NCBI GenBank assembly: GCA_025449115.1
Contig: JAHLKC010000107.1
Location: 62,001 to 126,000 of the forward strand
Direction: 5' to 3'
DNA length: 64,000 bases
Origin: Chytridium lagenaria
Lineage: Eukaryota > Chytridiomycota > Chytridiomycetes > Chytridiales > Chytridiaceae
In this document: in pieces, positions 33,350 to 45,115 of the stretch
How positions within the stretch are numbered: position 1 is the stretch's first letter
Layout of the letters: every line of letters begins with the position of its first letter
The notes under the pieces: generated by a model
Seen by the model: only the letters and a program-made list of their open reading frames with translations
What the model was told of the DNA's origin: nothing
The model's database searches: none
Position numbers and translations under genes: made by a program

Positions 33350-35107
33350 CGAAATCTTTTAGAAATTTAAAGATCGCCTCAAGCTGGTAAATCACCCTGC
33401 AAAAGAGGTTCACGCAAATCTCCATGCAAACCAGTGCACGGGTTGTCTTATGTTCTTGTTGAAGATATACATACCCGAATACTTTAGTATAGGGGCCCCT
33501 GATATTTTCTTCAGTCGATCAATATTGCACCGGATGCACGAAAAAAGGATGCCCCCTTTGGAAACCGTCACCAACCTTTCCAAACTTTGATCCCTTTGAT
33601 GTGGGGCATACCCCTCAAGGCCATTGTATTACCTTTAACATCGCATCTTACTTATAACGGCTTCTATAATCGCATTCTGTTACGTGAAAGAGAGAGCAGG
33701 CAGGTGGATGTTAGAAAACAAAGCTGCGCTTGAATCTCCAAGTTTGATAAGCATTTCACCACTAGCCAAATTCATCCTAGAATATTGCAACATTCACAAA
33801 TTTCAAATCCCACATGCATCAACCAACGCGGCGATTCACATAAAACGTAAGGTAGTAGTAACGCAACATACAATCTACCCCTGCAGTAAAAACCACCAAA
33901 AAATAACGAAAAAACAGCTAACAGCAGAAACAACCGCCACCTCCACCCACGGCGCGCGCAAAGTCCCATCCATTAATCTCATAAAACACACACAATCCCA
34001 CACCAATAAACGCGACAAAAGCCTCTAAAGAACCGGAACAACCCATCCTCTATCACATATTAAAACAATCCATACCCCCCAAAAAAACCACAACACAATC
34101 CAACGCGGCCAACAAACGACAAAATCCTTCAACGAACCCTAACCCAACCCACCCACCTCACATACAACACGCAAGGCATCCATAAGGCCCACAAAAAAAA
34201 ACAACACACAATTCATCCACTCCAACAAACACAACACTAACCCTTCAAACCGTCCAAAATAATATAACCTAGAATAAACCTCCCCAACAAAAACGGTAAC
34301 AACCGATCAGTATACCGCACCCCCCCCTCCCCCTCCCCTCCAAAAAGTACGCATAAAGGTTCAACACGCATTTGCATACACAATCACTTTCGTAAAAATC
34401 CAACCATTAAACCCGCTTTATCCAAAAAAAAACAAAAGAAAAAAACACATCTATTCCGTATCTTATATTACCGTACACAACACCTTTAGAAAAAAACAAA
34501 AAGCACCAGTCCTTCAAAAAATATAATCAAATCCATCGACTATTCCAAACAAAAAAGCGTTATTTATCTCGCAAAACAAAAAAAAACCAACAAACCGATA
34601 AAAAGGAAAAACCGGCTTTCAAAAAATCAAACCATCAAAAAAAAAACAGACACAAACGCAAAGAAAACGCAAACAAAGGAATCATCAGTGATTGGCCACC
34701 ATTGAAAGAAACAACCGGAAAAAGTAAAAAGTAAAAACAACCATAGCAAAACAAAAACGAGACATGAATGAGGCTACAAAAAAAAAACATGGTCATCAAA
34801 GAGGTTCACAAACGTCATCAAATCGAGATAAAAAAAAAAAACAACAAAAACATACGCGTTTAGAAAAAAAAGAAAGGAACGGAACGACAACATGTTCCAT
34901 CAAAGAAAGCACCAATCACAAACTCCCTCAAAGAACAAAAAGGAACGGGAACGATTGACACGCTCCAAAGAAAGGACCGATGCCACGTCCCCACAAACAA
35001 AACCGCCAATCCATAAAATTCCACACTCCCAACGCATCTATAAAAAGAAGGGACTCCCACGCCCCCCTCAACAATGCCACAACGCTCAACCCACCCAAAC
35101 ACCACCC
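33350..35107. other. AC-rich gene desert
   Basis: No supported gene. From about 33880 the plus strand is mainly A and C with long A runs and few G or T; 34020-34260 is the clearest part. ORFs here are products of the skewed composition. The skew continues into the last intron of the neighbouring F-box gene. It may be a long 3' untranslated or intergenic spacer. Confidence 0.6.
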
Positions 35108-35607
35108 TCAATGATGTCCACGACTCCTCAACACATTCGTCTTTCGTACACTAATCAACCTCACAAGCGGTTCCTTGAACGCAAGCATATCCCAATACGT
35201 CACAAACTCGGTCGCAAGTTGAACGGGATCGTCAAGCTATAGTCGAAAAAAAAAAGGGGTCAATCATCCATTCGTTCGTTGACAAAAGAAAATAAAAGGA
35301 AATGGGGGAGTTCAAGTCCACACCAAAGTGCAGAAGATCAAAGGCCACGAAAAAAAGGGCGTCCACATCCCTACGGGAACGGAAAACCACCTCACACTAG
35401 TAAACGAAAAGAGAAAAAAAAGAAAGAGTCCAGCAAAGCAAGACAAAAAACAACCACAAAATAAAAAGGGTGGGATACGCGACCCACTAAACCCCACATC
35501 CCCACAAAGCAAACACAACAAACCACCATAAAGAAAAAAAGGGTGGGATACGCGACCCTAACCTCCACAAACCCTCCCAAAAAAACAAAAAAAAAAAAAA
35601 AAAAAAA

Positions 35608-35641
<34 letters not shown>

Positions 35642-38600
35642 CAAAAGAACAAAAAAAGGTCTCACCTCATGCACCGCCAAAGTCTGATGTCCACCCCCCC
35701 TCGTCTCAATCTTCAACTTCAACAACATCCTCCCCTCTTCAAACACGAATACTCAAACCCCTCCCCCTTCTCCTTCTCCACCTTCACCTCCTCCACCTTC
35801 TCCACCTTCTCCACCTCCTTCTCACTCCTCACCCCAACACTCCCAAACCTCCCCGTCCCACTCCTACCCACCTTCCCCAAAACCCCAACACTCGGGCCCC
35901 ACCCCGCCCCTCCCACACTCCACCCCACCTTGCCCCCATGCACAGGTGGCACAACAACAGCCTTCCCAACCCCATGCACAGGTGGCACAACAGCCGCAAC
36001 ACTCACAGGCGCAGCAGCCCAAGGATCCAACGAACTCGTATTCACAGCTGGCCCCAAAACACCCGTCGCTCTCACCCCCGCATTCCACGTCTCATTCGTC
36101 GTCGTAGACCACGTCGATGAACTCGACGTCAACTGCGCTGGGTTGTTCCACACCGTCGGATCAGTGCCCCAAGGCATCGTCGCCGCTGGAACAATCGGTG
36201 CAGCTGGTTGATGAATCCATGCTGGCGTTTCTGTATTCTCAACAACAGAAGGTGGGATGACGCTGCAACAACAACGGGTACTGTCGCCGTCACCTCCTTC
36301 TCTTGAACAATCGAATCCGTCCGAGTCCTACGTCTTCCTGACGCAATCAATATCGATCCATCTTGAGGTTCCATCGGCGTAGGTGATGGCGACAACCTCC
36401 CACGTTCCGTCAACACCCCACCATTAGACGCCGTCATCTCCACCGGTTTAGACATGGACGCCGCTCTCGCCGCTCTCCCCGAAAACAACAACACCCCATC
36501 CCCAACAACCGTCCCAGCTCCAGCCACACCCGCAGCACCTCCAGCCGCAACACCACCAGCCGCACCAGCCACAGCCGCACCAGCTCCACCCGCAATCCCA
36601 ACAGGCGGCGTCCAAACCCCCGCAGAACCAGCAGCAGGCGGTCCAACAGGCGTCCCCACACTCACCCTCCTCCCCACCTTCCCTCCACTCGCCGCATCCC
36701 AAGGATCCTCCCCACTCCACACCCCCACAGAACCAGGCGTCGTCGTCGGCACAAACTCACTCGCCTTCAAACTCAACGTCGAAGCCCTCTTGGACGGTGA
36801 CGCATGCGTCGTCGTCGTCGTCGTCGTCGTCCCTTCCTCACCAGGTGTAGCCACCTTCACCCCCTTTGCCGCTAACGCCGCCAAAAAAGCAGCCTTGGCC
36901 GCCTCCTCATCAATAGCCGATTTCGGTGCTGACGTGGTCGTCGTCGTCGAAACAGGGGACACCAACCCCTCCCCACCCACTGGTTCCGCCGTCAACGGGG
37001 ACGACGAAAACGACGGGTACATCACCCCGCAACAGCAGGTGGTGACACTGGTGCCTGGAACGATAACCGTTGATTCAACGTCACAGCCGCCGCTCCACCC
37101 CCCAAATACTCCATACTACTCGCCGACTCCGTCTCTTCTCCCTAATCTTCTCCTGCCTCTCCATCTTGGCATTCTCAACCGCATCCTCATCACAATCCTC
37201 AGATCGCGCCGAAAGACCCAACAGCGACCTCCTATGTCTCAACGTCCTCGACGACCGTCTCTGCACACCAGGCGTCGGTGACGTTGGCGACGACGATAAA
37301 GACGATGAAGACGATAACGATAAATCCGATCCAACCATCTCCTTCTCCCTCCCACTCCCCGCCGCTTCTTTGGCCGCTGCAATCGCAGCTGCAGCTTCCC
37401 CGGTGCCAACACATTCCTCATAAACGCCGCTGCGAACCCCGTGTTGGGTTTCCGTCGTCTCGCCGCATCAGCAGCGACAGCGTCATCCGTCGCGTACGTG
37501 ACTTGAACGCGGAGAGGGGATTCCTCCACGTGTGGACGGGCTGGGGATGCCGGTGGGGTGGCGAGGGAGGCGACAGCGTGGTAACTGGCGAGAGCGCGAA
37601 GAGAGTCACCCTCGATGGAGCATTCGAGTTCATCGAGACGGTCAATGGCGAATTCTTGCACGTATGAGCCTAAGATGCGCTCACAACCGTCGAGGACGAG
37701 GAGTTCTAGTTTAGTCGCCTTTTGGACCATTTGGTGGACGGCGGCTGGGGTGATGAGATCACAGGCGGAGAGGTAGAGTTCTTCGAGACTGCCGCCGTTG
37801 GAGGAGGCTGCGCGGACGGTGAGGGCGTTCAAGGAGAGGTCGGTGATGCGATCGCAAAAGGAGCAGTCGAGGGAACGGAGTTTGTGACAGGTGTTGACGA
37901 TTTTAATGACAGCGTCGTCGGTGACGTTGGGGCAGGATTCGAGGATGATGATTTCGAGTTCGGGACATTGGGAGATGGCGAAACGGAGGAGGTCGTCTGT
38001 GACGGGGGTGTTGCGGAGGTTTAGGGATTTAAGGGGACGACGGAAACCCTTGTTGGAGAGATCCAGGGAGGTGAGGTCATCTGCTTCCCGGCATTCCGAG
38101 AGATCCAGTTCCAGCAGGGATTCCGAGAAGGAGATGATGGGATGGATGGAGGCGATGGTGACGTTGGTAAAGGAAAGGTCGAGACGCAGGAGATGCCTGC
38201 ATTTCTTTGTCAAGGCTGGGACAAACGAGTCCGAGATGGGACAGCCGGGGATATCGAGTTGAAGGAGGTTTGGACAATGATGGGCAAGGGATTGGATGAG
38301 GATGTTTGAAATGTGGAAACAATTTTCTAGACGAAAGACTTCCAGGTTGGGGACCATGCCGAGGACTGCGTCGAGGTCTCCCATGTAGAGGTTGTCGGCA
38401 GCGTTTCCTGATATGTCGAGTTCACGGATCATGACGGGGTATGGGACAAAGGGAAGAGGGGTGGTGAGGAGACCCATGAGACGTTCGAACGAGTCGGGAG
38501 ACTCTAAGGGTGGGGCACGGTACATGGCTTCGGCAACAGTGTTGCACCAGCCCTTGCATACCCGGAGAAGCGAAACATGGTCACTGTGATCACGGAGGTT

Positions 38601-38964
38601 GTCTACAATGCTCGAGATAACCCTGCTAGGTAGCTGAGAAAAGTTCCGCTGTAACAATGAAAGCAAAGAGTCAGTTACATTTCTATCTCTCTCTCTCTCT
38701 GGCGGTGAAAAAAGGAGATGACGCTCAACAAGATAATACATAGTAAAAGTACCCACCTTTTGCGGACTATAATTCAAATAGTCGAGTAGAAATGAGCCAC
38801 CACGCAGATATCAAAGAATGAGCGACGGAAATGAAAGAAGAAGAAAAGTAGACAAAAAAGAATGAGGAAAAGGGGGAAAGGATAAAAACGCAATATGAAC
38901 AAAAAAGGTTTTATGAGAAAACGAAATTCAAGTCAACCAACCCTTCCGCAACCACTGCCGCCAT
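35108..38964 (-). CDS. F-box/LRR protein (GRR1/FBXL-type) with long C-terminal extension
   Basis: F-box/LRR proteins bring substrates to SCF ubiquitin ligases. Exons: 38964-38942, a 10-nt mini-exon 38766-38757, 38649-35666 and 35236-35108. Splicing gives MAAVVAEGPQKRNFSQLP. The F-box is LPSRVISSIVDNL...VSLLRVCKGWCNTVA. About ten AMN1-type LRRs follow (38400-37700), e.g. LEVFRLENCFHISN, LLRLDLSFTNVT, LKSLNLRNTPVTDDLL, LEIIILESCPNVTDDAV and LEELYLSACDLIT. Then comes a disordered Ala/Ser/Thr/Val-rich tail with short VPPVHG repeats. The C-terminus, formed across a 429-nt intron, has LLKLKIETRGGGHQTLAVHE then LDDPVQLATEF, resembling a ubiquitin-like or PB1-like fold (tentative). Frame shifts occur near 37420, 37110, 37030, 36250 and 35750. 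SCF context fits the CDC34-type E2 in this window. Confidence 0.82.
35460..35665. repeat. Homopolymer and 23-bp direct repeat inside F-box gene intron
   Basis: The last F-box intron contains 'aaaaagggtgggatacgcga' twice (about 35464 and 35540) and then an almost uninterrupted A run of about 55 bases on the plus strand (35582-35640), broken by single T bases. Confidence 0.8.
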
Positions 38965-39830
38965 GCTTTTTTTAAAAAAAGGTTGAATCGTCAGCAAACT
39001 AGATTGCTGACGACAACCCTATGTTTTCAGACAAGAAGGCTATATTTGATTATAAAAGAAAGAGTAAAGCTTGATTAGTAAAACAGTGGGTACGATTTGG
39101 TCAAGGTCTATCGAGAAAAGAGAGAGGGGGATATTAAAAGTGTGTGTTGGTGATCCTTTGAGTAAGAGTATGTACCCTTTAGATCACTTTTAAACTCTAT
39201 TCTTTTCAAAACTTGAACGCAGACCCGTGGTACCATGTGATCTCTCCCTCTTCTTGTGCTTTCCGTCCACAAGATCTCTAGCACAGGCCTTCTCTTGCTC
39301 GTCTGAAACTGATCATAACAAGACTACTCCATCCCATTGTTTTCTTGTTCTTTTCAACAGTAGAATCGTCCTTGTTCCTTTCTCCAACCTCAAAAAAAAG
39401 GGAGGCCAACCCCCCCCCCCCCCCCCACCTCCCAAGATCCTGATCCCGTATCTGTCTTTCCAAGCAACAAGAGGCGATCAAAATCCCCTTACCCCGAAAA
39501 GAACCAACACAGCCCACAACAACAATGAACTTTAATAGATCAAGATGGAGAATGAGGTGATAATGTATGATGAAATGGTGGTTGTGGTGGTTTCTCTCTA
39601 GCCTTGCTTTCGGAGGTGTTCCCTTGCCTTTATAAAGCAAACGACAATGAACGACGGACAACGACGACGACAACAGCAACGATGACGACGACGAAGGCGA
39701 CGCAAAACCCCCCCAAAAGAAAGTGAAAGAAAAAAGAAGGGGGTAAATTTAAGTGTAAAAATTTTTTCGTTATGTGTGATGGTGAGACGCAAAAAAATAA
39801 TAAATACATAATAAAATTAAAAAAGCTTTT
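38965..39830. other. Upstream region of F-box gene, no supported gene
   Basis: No conserved ORF. Contains an 18-base C run at 39410-39427. Confidence 0.5.
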
Positions 39831-40700
39831 TTATTTATTTATTTATTATGTATTATTTCTTTCTTTCTTTCTTTATTAATTAATAAATAACAGGTGTATT
39901 ATAGGTACCTTATATAGGCATGTACCTAATTAATATAACATGTACATATATTATTACCTATAATACACACGTATATATATATAATAAACCTATATACACG
40001 TACATTAATAATAATAATAGTTGTTGACGCACGCACGTATGAATAATAACTAATAATAATATGAATGGAATGAATATAATATACAAGAGTGATGAGTAAT
40101 ATTTATATATAATAAAGAGAGGTAGTAGTAGTAAGAGTAAGAGTAAGAGAAGGATAGACAATAATATAATATATAATATATATATCTTTGCTTTTCCTAT
40201 TTACCTATTATATATATATATAGATGTAATATATATGAATGGATGTAGAGTAGAGGAGTGGATGGTGATCCATTATTTATTTAATTATTTCAATTATTTA
40301 ATTTATTTATTTCAAACTAAGAGGGATGAACATCATCTTTATTCTTCTTTATTCTTGTTTAATTCATAGAGTATTATAATATATATATATATTGAACATC
40401 CATCTCCCCCAATCTCAATATATATATTCTTTTAATATAATCATCATCATCATCATCCCCCTCCCCCTCCAATTCACTCTCTCTCTCTCTCATTTTAATC
40501 ATCTACTTTCCCATTATGTAAATGATCTATCCAATAATCACACACTTTGATCATCCTCAATTACTATTCTTATTCTTATTCTTATTATTCTTATTCTTAT
40601 TTTACTACTATTACTATACCTTTAATACTACTACTACTACTAATAACTACTAATAACTACTACTACCATCATCATCACATCCAAACCTTTTTGTATCTAA
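39830..40700. repeat. AT-rich microsatellite block
   Basis: Successive simple repeats: TTTA/TTTC tracts at 39831-39890, TA tracts around 39973 and 40210, AATAAT tracts near 40010-40060, TATATAT near 40380, ATC repeats at 40441-40456 and ATTCTT-type repeats at 40560-40610. There is no coding potential. Confidence 0.85.
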
Positions 40701-41718
40701 TTGCAGACATTCATCGATCAATCAATCAACCCCCAACCTTTCAACTCTTATTCCCCATCCCATCCCATTGATCCTCATTAATTCTCATTCTCCATCACAT
40801 TAAACTTCTCTACCCTATCATCTTTTGCTTTGTACTTTCTTCAACGACAACCCTATACTCCTCTCTCTTTTCTCATCGATCCCCATCTATACACTTTTAA
40901 ACAACTTGACTTATACCTCTTGTTCATCTCTCAAACAACAATCCCCCCCCATCCATCCCTCAACAACAATCAAGTCATCATCATCGTCATCGTCGTCATC
41001 TCCACCAAAACAGCCTTTTCAGGTCACAACATCAAACAACATCAACACTAGACGGAACCCACCGTGTCAACGTGCAAAGCTTGTCTACTGCCCAACCCGA
41101 CAATTCCATCTGACAAGGGAAAGGCTTTCATCCATAAAAGGTACCCACCCTCAAACAACACCCCGCACCAAAAAAAGGCTTTCCCAACCTCCTCCATCTT
41201 GCTACAAACACCACTAGCCATCACCTTCCCCTTTTACAAGCTCCCACCCATTTCAGTTTTTAACCTCCCGACCCGTTTCGTCTCTTTTTCCATCAACCCT
41301 TCCCCCCCCATCAACACTACGACCCTTCCTAACCATCACAGGCTTCCCGCGTTCACCGCGTTCCCCCAAAATAATAAAAACCCCGTAAAAAAAGAATCCA
41401 TGAACCCTCCAACTCCATTCTCCCATCCACCCTACATGCTTCAAAAGGACCCCTGGATCCCACCCTCCCCATCCACATGCACCCTCCCTTCCTCCTCCTC
41501 CTCCCTTCCTACGCTCAAGGCCCACCCACATTTCTCCCTCCCTCCACCCACCTCTCTTTCAAGACCACCCCACCAAACCCCTCAAACCCTTCACCCATCT
41601 TGGTTCACCACCCCGCCTTTCCCATCCACCCCAACCCTCCCCCCAATCCACCCCCTCCAACCTCCTTACACCCTCGGCCCGTTCTCTATCCACGAAGCCC
41701 TCGCTCAACCTACCACCA
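40700..41718. other. Pyrimidine-rich upstream region of kinase gene
   Basis: C/T/A-rich sequence with long overlapping ORFs that look like composition effects (Pro/Ser/Thr/His-rich in all frames). It may be 5' UTR or a disordered N-terminus of the kinase. I cannot choose a frame with confidence. Confidence 0.35.
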
Positions 41719-43810
41719 ATGACGCCCATGGCCGCTCTTCGTGTCATGGAGAGGAATCGAAGGAGAAGTGGGAGGGATGCCGTTGTGTTGGGGGTGAGGC
41801 AGGGGGGTGTTGCGGGGAGGTGTGCGGTCAGGCATGGAATGACACTTGGGAGAGGGGCCGGGAGTGGGAGGGATATGACAATGTATTGGAAACGGAAAGA
41901 CGTGACTGCGAAAATGGAAACGGCGGGATTGAAAGATGGGGATGTGGTGAGTTTTTTATTTTATTTTTTTTCATCGAATAGCTTTGAGGTTTTTTGGATG
42001 TATTATAAGCAGTCTCTTGAACCTCTTCTTTTATTTTATTCATTTAATTCTTCAACCCCTTATCATCTAATCTAACCCTCTCATCTCCCACAGATCACCC
42101 CAGACTCCCCAACCCACCGCTACACATCCTCCATCACTCGGCAAAGGCGGCTGCGGCGACGTCTACCTCGCCCAAACCCTCTCCCCCCATCACCCCCCCA
42201 CCCTGGTCGCCATTAAAACCATCAAAAGACCTCCCCAATACCACAACGAACTCCACGTCCTCCGTCTCTTGAATCATCATAAACTAGGAAGAGGTAACAC
42301 CCCCCCCACCACCCCATTGATTTGACGCGTTTTGGTAGGATTCACACCGCAGTTGCTGATACGGTGGAACAGAGACGGGTGATTGTCATGGAGTATTTGG
42401 GGGAGACGCTTGCTATGAAGTTTGAACAGTTGGGGTATTGCTTTTCTTTGAAAACTATTGCTATGATTGCTATTAATATGGTGAGGCTCGTTTTTTTTAC
42501 CTCTTTTTTTTTTTGTTTAAGGCATCCTTTTTGTGATTATCCATCTTTTTTTTTCCGGTGATTATACCAGTCCTTTATTTCCCGCGTGTCCTTCCTTTTT
42601 TTTAAGTCTCCGTATATTTTAACCCCCACAGCTTCACCTCTCCCACGATTTTCTTTATATTCCTCCTTTTCGTTCCCGTGTTTTCACCACTCATTTGTTT
42701 CCACGCGTATCCTTTTTAAAAACCCGTTAATTTCTAATCCCCCAACAACTTCACCTCTCCCACAACCCCAACAACTTCACCTCTCCCACAACTTTCTTAT
42801 TTGCCTCTCTCGTTCCATATTTTCACCACCCCTATATTCCCCGCATATCCCTTTCAAACCCCCCATTAATCTCCAACCCCAACAGCTTCACCTCTCCCAC
42901 GATTTCTACCTTAAAAACGGCCACGTCCACGTTGACCTCAAACCCTCCAACATCTGCGTCGGACCCACGGGTCGAGAGTTACATGTCATTGATTTTGGGT
43001 ATGCGACGTTGCCGAGCGTCAAGTTGCCGGGACAGACTGGAACTCCGTTGTTTATGGCTGTGCAGGTGCAGAGTTTGGGGGCGGTGTGTGAGTGCCTTTT
43101 TTTTTTTTGTTTTGTTTTTGCTTTGGGGGCGGGGGGGGAAAGGATGGGAGGGTGGAGGCGGGAGGACGGGGTGGGAGGGTGGAAGCGGGAGGACGGGGTG
43201 GGAGGGGGGAGACGGCGATAGAAGGTCAAGGGAGGGGGGGTGGGAGCGCGGGGGAGGGAGGATATGGAAATGGGAGGGAGGGGTGGAGGGAGCATACGGA
43301 AATGGGAGGGATGGGTGGCGGGAAGAGAATGGGGAGATAGGAAGGCGTGGTGAAGAGTGGGTGGAGAAGAATCTTTTTCTTGGAGTTATTCGTTCTCATC
43401 ATCCTTTCTATGTTTACGATAAAACCCTGACCCTTTTTCTCGCTAGATCCTTCATGGCTAGATGACCTCGAAAGCATCGCATACTGTCGTAAGTCCTCCC
43501 CCCTTTTTCTAGGCGTCCATCCTTCCCGCACCATCAACTCAACCCTCCCAGTCATGTTCTTCATAGGCCACGGCAAACCCGGTCTCCCCTGGGGACACCT
43601 CCACACCCACGCCCAAATCTCTCAAACCAAATCCCCCCCCACATCCACCACTTTCTCCACACCCTCCATCACACCCCGCATCTCCATCCCTCGCTACACC
43701 GCTCACCCGACTCCTCGATGTCGCACGAAATCGACAACGCACGGTCGGGAACGCGAGTTTGAGAAGGTGGTCGATGGGTTTGTGGGTGGTGAGAGAGCTT
43801 GGAGGGAATG
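41719..43810 (+). CDS. Divergent CK1-like protein kinase
   Basis: Kinase motifs appear in order across several exons. The Gly loop is LGKGGCGDVYLAQ (about 42130), the Lys motif is VAIKTIK (about 42210) and the hinge is RRVIVMEYLGETLA (about 42390). The catalytic loop is HVDLKPSNICVG (about 42935), the metal motif is VIDFGYA (about 42990) and the P+1 region is GTPLFMAVQ. Then LDDLESIAYC (about 43460) matches the RRDDLESLGY signature of CK1 and TTBK kinases. The HRD Arg is Val, but the catalytic Asp and Lys are kept, so activity is possible. A start at ATG 41719 reads into DVITPDSPTHRYT before the Gly loop; the true start may be upstream. The C-terminal lobe (43500-43800) is hard to frame. Introns carry unusual tandem repeats. 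Confidence 0.65.
42560..42908 (+). repeat. Tandem repeats duplicating the 3' splice-site region of a kinase exon
   Basis: Within the intron before the catalytic-loop exon, the sequence around the acceptor (cttcacctctcccac, coding LHLSH) occurs four times, near 42631, 42750, 42775 and 42886. The blocks between copies are also similar (pyrimidine-rich, about 110 bp). Copies 1 and 4 keep the AG acceptor and the following GATTT; copies 2 and 3 have AA instead. Confidence 0.8.
43122..43350. repeat. G-rich minisatellite in kinase intron
   Basis: Units of about 27 bp (ggagggtggaggcgggagga) repeat, then degrade into GGGAGGG-rich sequence. Multiple G3-G8 runs lie on the plus (coding) strand, so the nascent transcript could form G-quadruplexes. 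Confidence 0.8.
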
Positions 43811-43814
43811 ATGG

Positions 43815-43939
43815 GATGTATGATTGGGTTTAGATGGTGGGGAACTGGTTGGGAATGTGGGAGATGGGGGGGGGGGATGATGGGGAGTGTTGGGTTAAAA
43901 CACGCGTATCCGTACACCTTGTTACCAACCCCCTTCCCT
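43815..43939. other. G-rich spacer
   Basis: Short intergenic stretch with a run of about ten G at 43868. No gene. Confidence 0.4.
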
Positions 43940-44435
43940 CCCCCCTCCTTTTTTTCATACCCGCGCCTATATACAACACGAAAAGAAAACCCCTGCATTG
44001 TACCCCCCCCCCCCCCTGTTTTCGCATACCGAACATATATTACATGAAAAAACAACCCCTGCATCACCCTTCACCTGTTTTTCGCATACCCCACACATAT
44101 ATTACACTCAAAACCCCACTGCATCACCCTCCACCTGTTTTCGCAAACCCCGCCATAAACCACCCCCCTGCATTGCCCCTGTTTTCGCATACCCCGCCAT
44201 ATATATTACGCAAAACTCTGCATCGCCCTTCACCTGTTTTTCGCATACCCGAACATATATTACGCAAAACGCCCCTGCATCGCCCTTCACCTGTTTTTCG
44301 CATACCCGCACATTGTTCCAAAAAAACACCCTGCATTGTACCCCAAACATATATTACTCGCAAAATCAATGCATCGCCCTTCACCTGTTTTTCGCATGCC
44401 CGCACATATATTACGAAAAAAACCCCTGCATTTTC
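43940..44435. repeat. Minisatellite, about nine copies of a ~58-bp unit
   Basis: Each unit contains 'ttcacctgtttttcgcatac', then 'catatattac' and an A-run followed by 'cctgcat'. Copies begin near 43945, 44010, 44070, 44128, 44180, 44228, 44288, 44345 (partial) and 44380. Copies differ by small indels. The region lies 3' of the kinase. Confidence 0.88.
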
Positions 44436-44690
44436 ATCTTTTTACATATCATTCATGTATGTTTATCACCGTCATAAAGGGGAACGAAAAAACACCTTAT
44501 CGTAACTATATCACGGATTGAAGCTACTTTTTTCTTTATCGTCATCAAGTAGCTTCTTTATCGTCATTCACCCCCCCTCTCCCAAAAAAAATGCACGCTG
44601 GGGTTTGATAGGTACCCGATCTATGGCGTTTACGATGGTTTTGGTGATGGCGTTGGTGGACCACATCGTCGCCTTTGATTTTTTTTTGTT

Positions 44691-45115
44691 GAGCTTCGGT
44701 AAGGATGTATTGAGCGTCATGGATCGGAAAGGATAAGCGTTTCAGCGATGGGTGTTTTTTTTTGTTTTTTTGTTTTTATGTAAGGTTCTTGTTGAATTGT
44801 TTCGGCCATTTTTTTTTTCCTTGGTGAGCCTCGGTGGGAATGCATTGAGCGTCATGGGTCGGAAAGGATAAGCGTTTCAGCGATGGGTGTCAATGTCTTT
44901 TTTTTTTATGTAAGATACTGGTGTGAAGATCGTGTGGGTACGAAGTCCATGTTGAATTGTTTTGCCCATTTTTTTTTTTGGTGAGCCTCGGTGGGAATGT
45001 GTTGAGCGTCATGGTCGGAAAGGATAACCGTTTCGGCAATGGGAGTGAATGTCTTTTTTTTATGTAAGATACTGGTGTGAAGATCGTGTGGGTATGAAGT
45101 CTATGTTCAGTTGTT
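44691..45115. repeat. Three-copy repeat with ~135-157 bp period
   Basis: Copies start at about 44691, 44825 and 44982. Each carries 'gagcgtcatgg', 'tcggaaaggataa' and 'cgtttcagcgatggg' (third copy slightly changed), then a T run. Copies 2 and 3 also share 'tactggtgtgaagatcgtgt'. The array ends just upstream of membrane-family gene A. Confidence 0.88.

Noticed and set aside
34764..35531. Lys/Thr-rich plus ORFs
   Set aside because: Product of A/C-rich sequence; no conserved motif, no splice context.
35669..37281. Long plus-strand ORFs rich in Pro, Thr and Ala over the F-box gene tail
   Set aside because: They are antisense to the Ala/Val/Gly-rich C-terminal tail of the F-box/LRR protein, which is supported by splice sites and by continuity with the LRR region.
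43940..44435. Regularly spaced repeats considered as a CRISPR array
   Set aside because: Units are directly adjacent, diverged and without unique spacers, in a eukaryotic genome; this is a minisatellite.
43669..44505. Overlapping ORFs on both strands around the ~58-bp minisatellite
   Set aside because: Translation of a tandem repeat; frames are open only because of the repeat unit.
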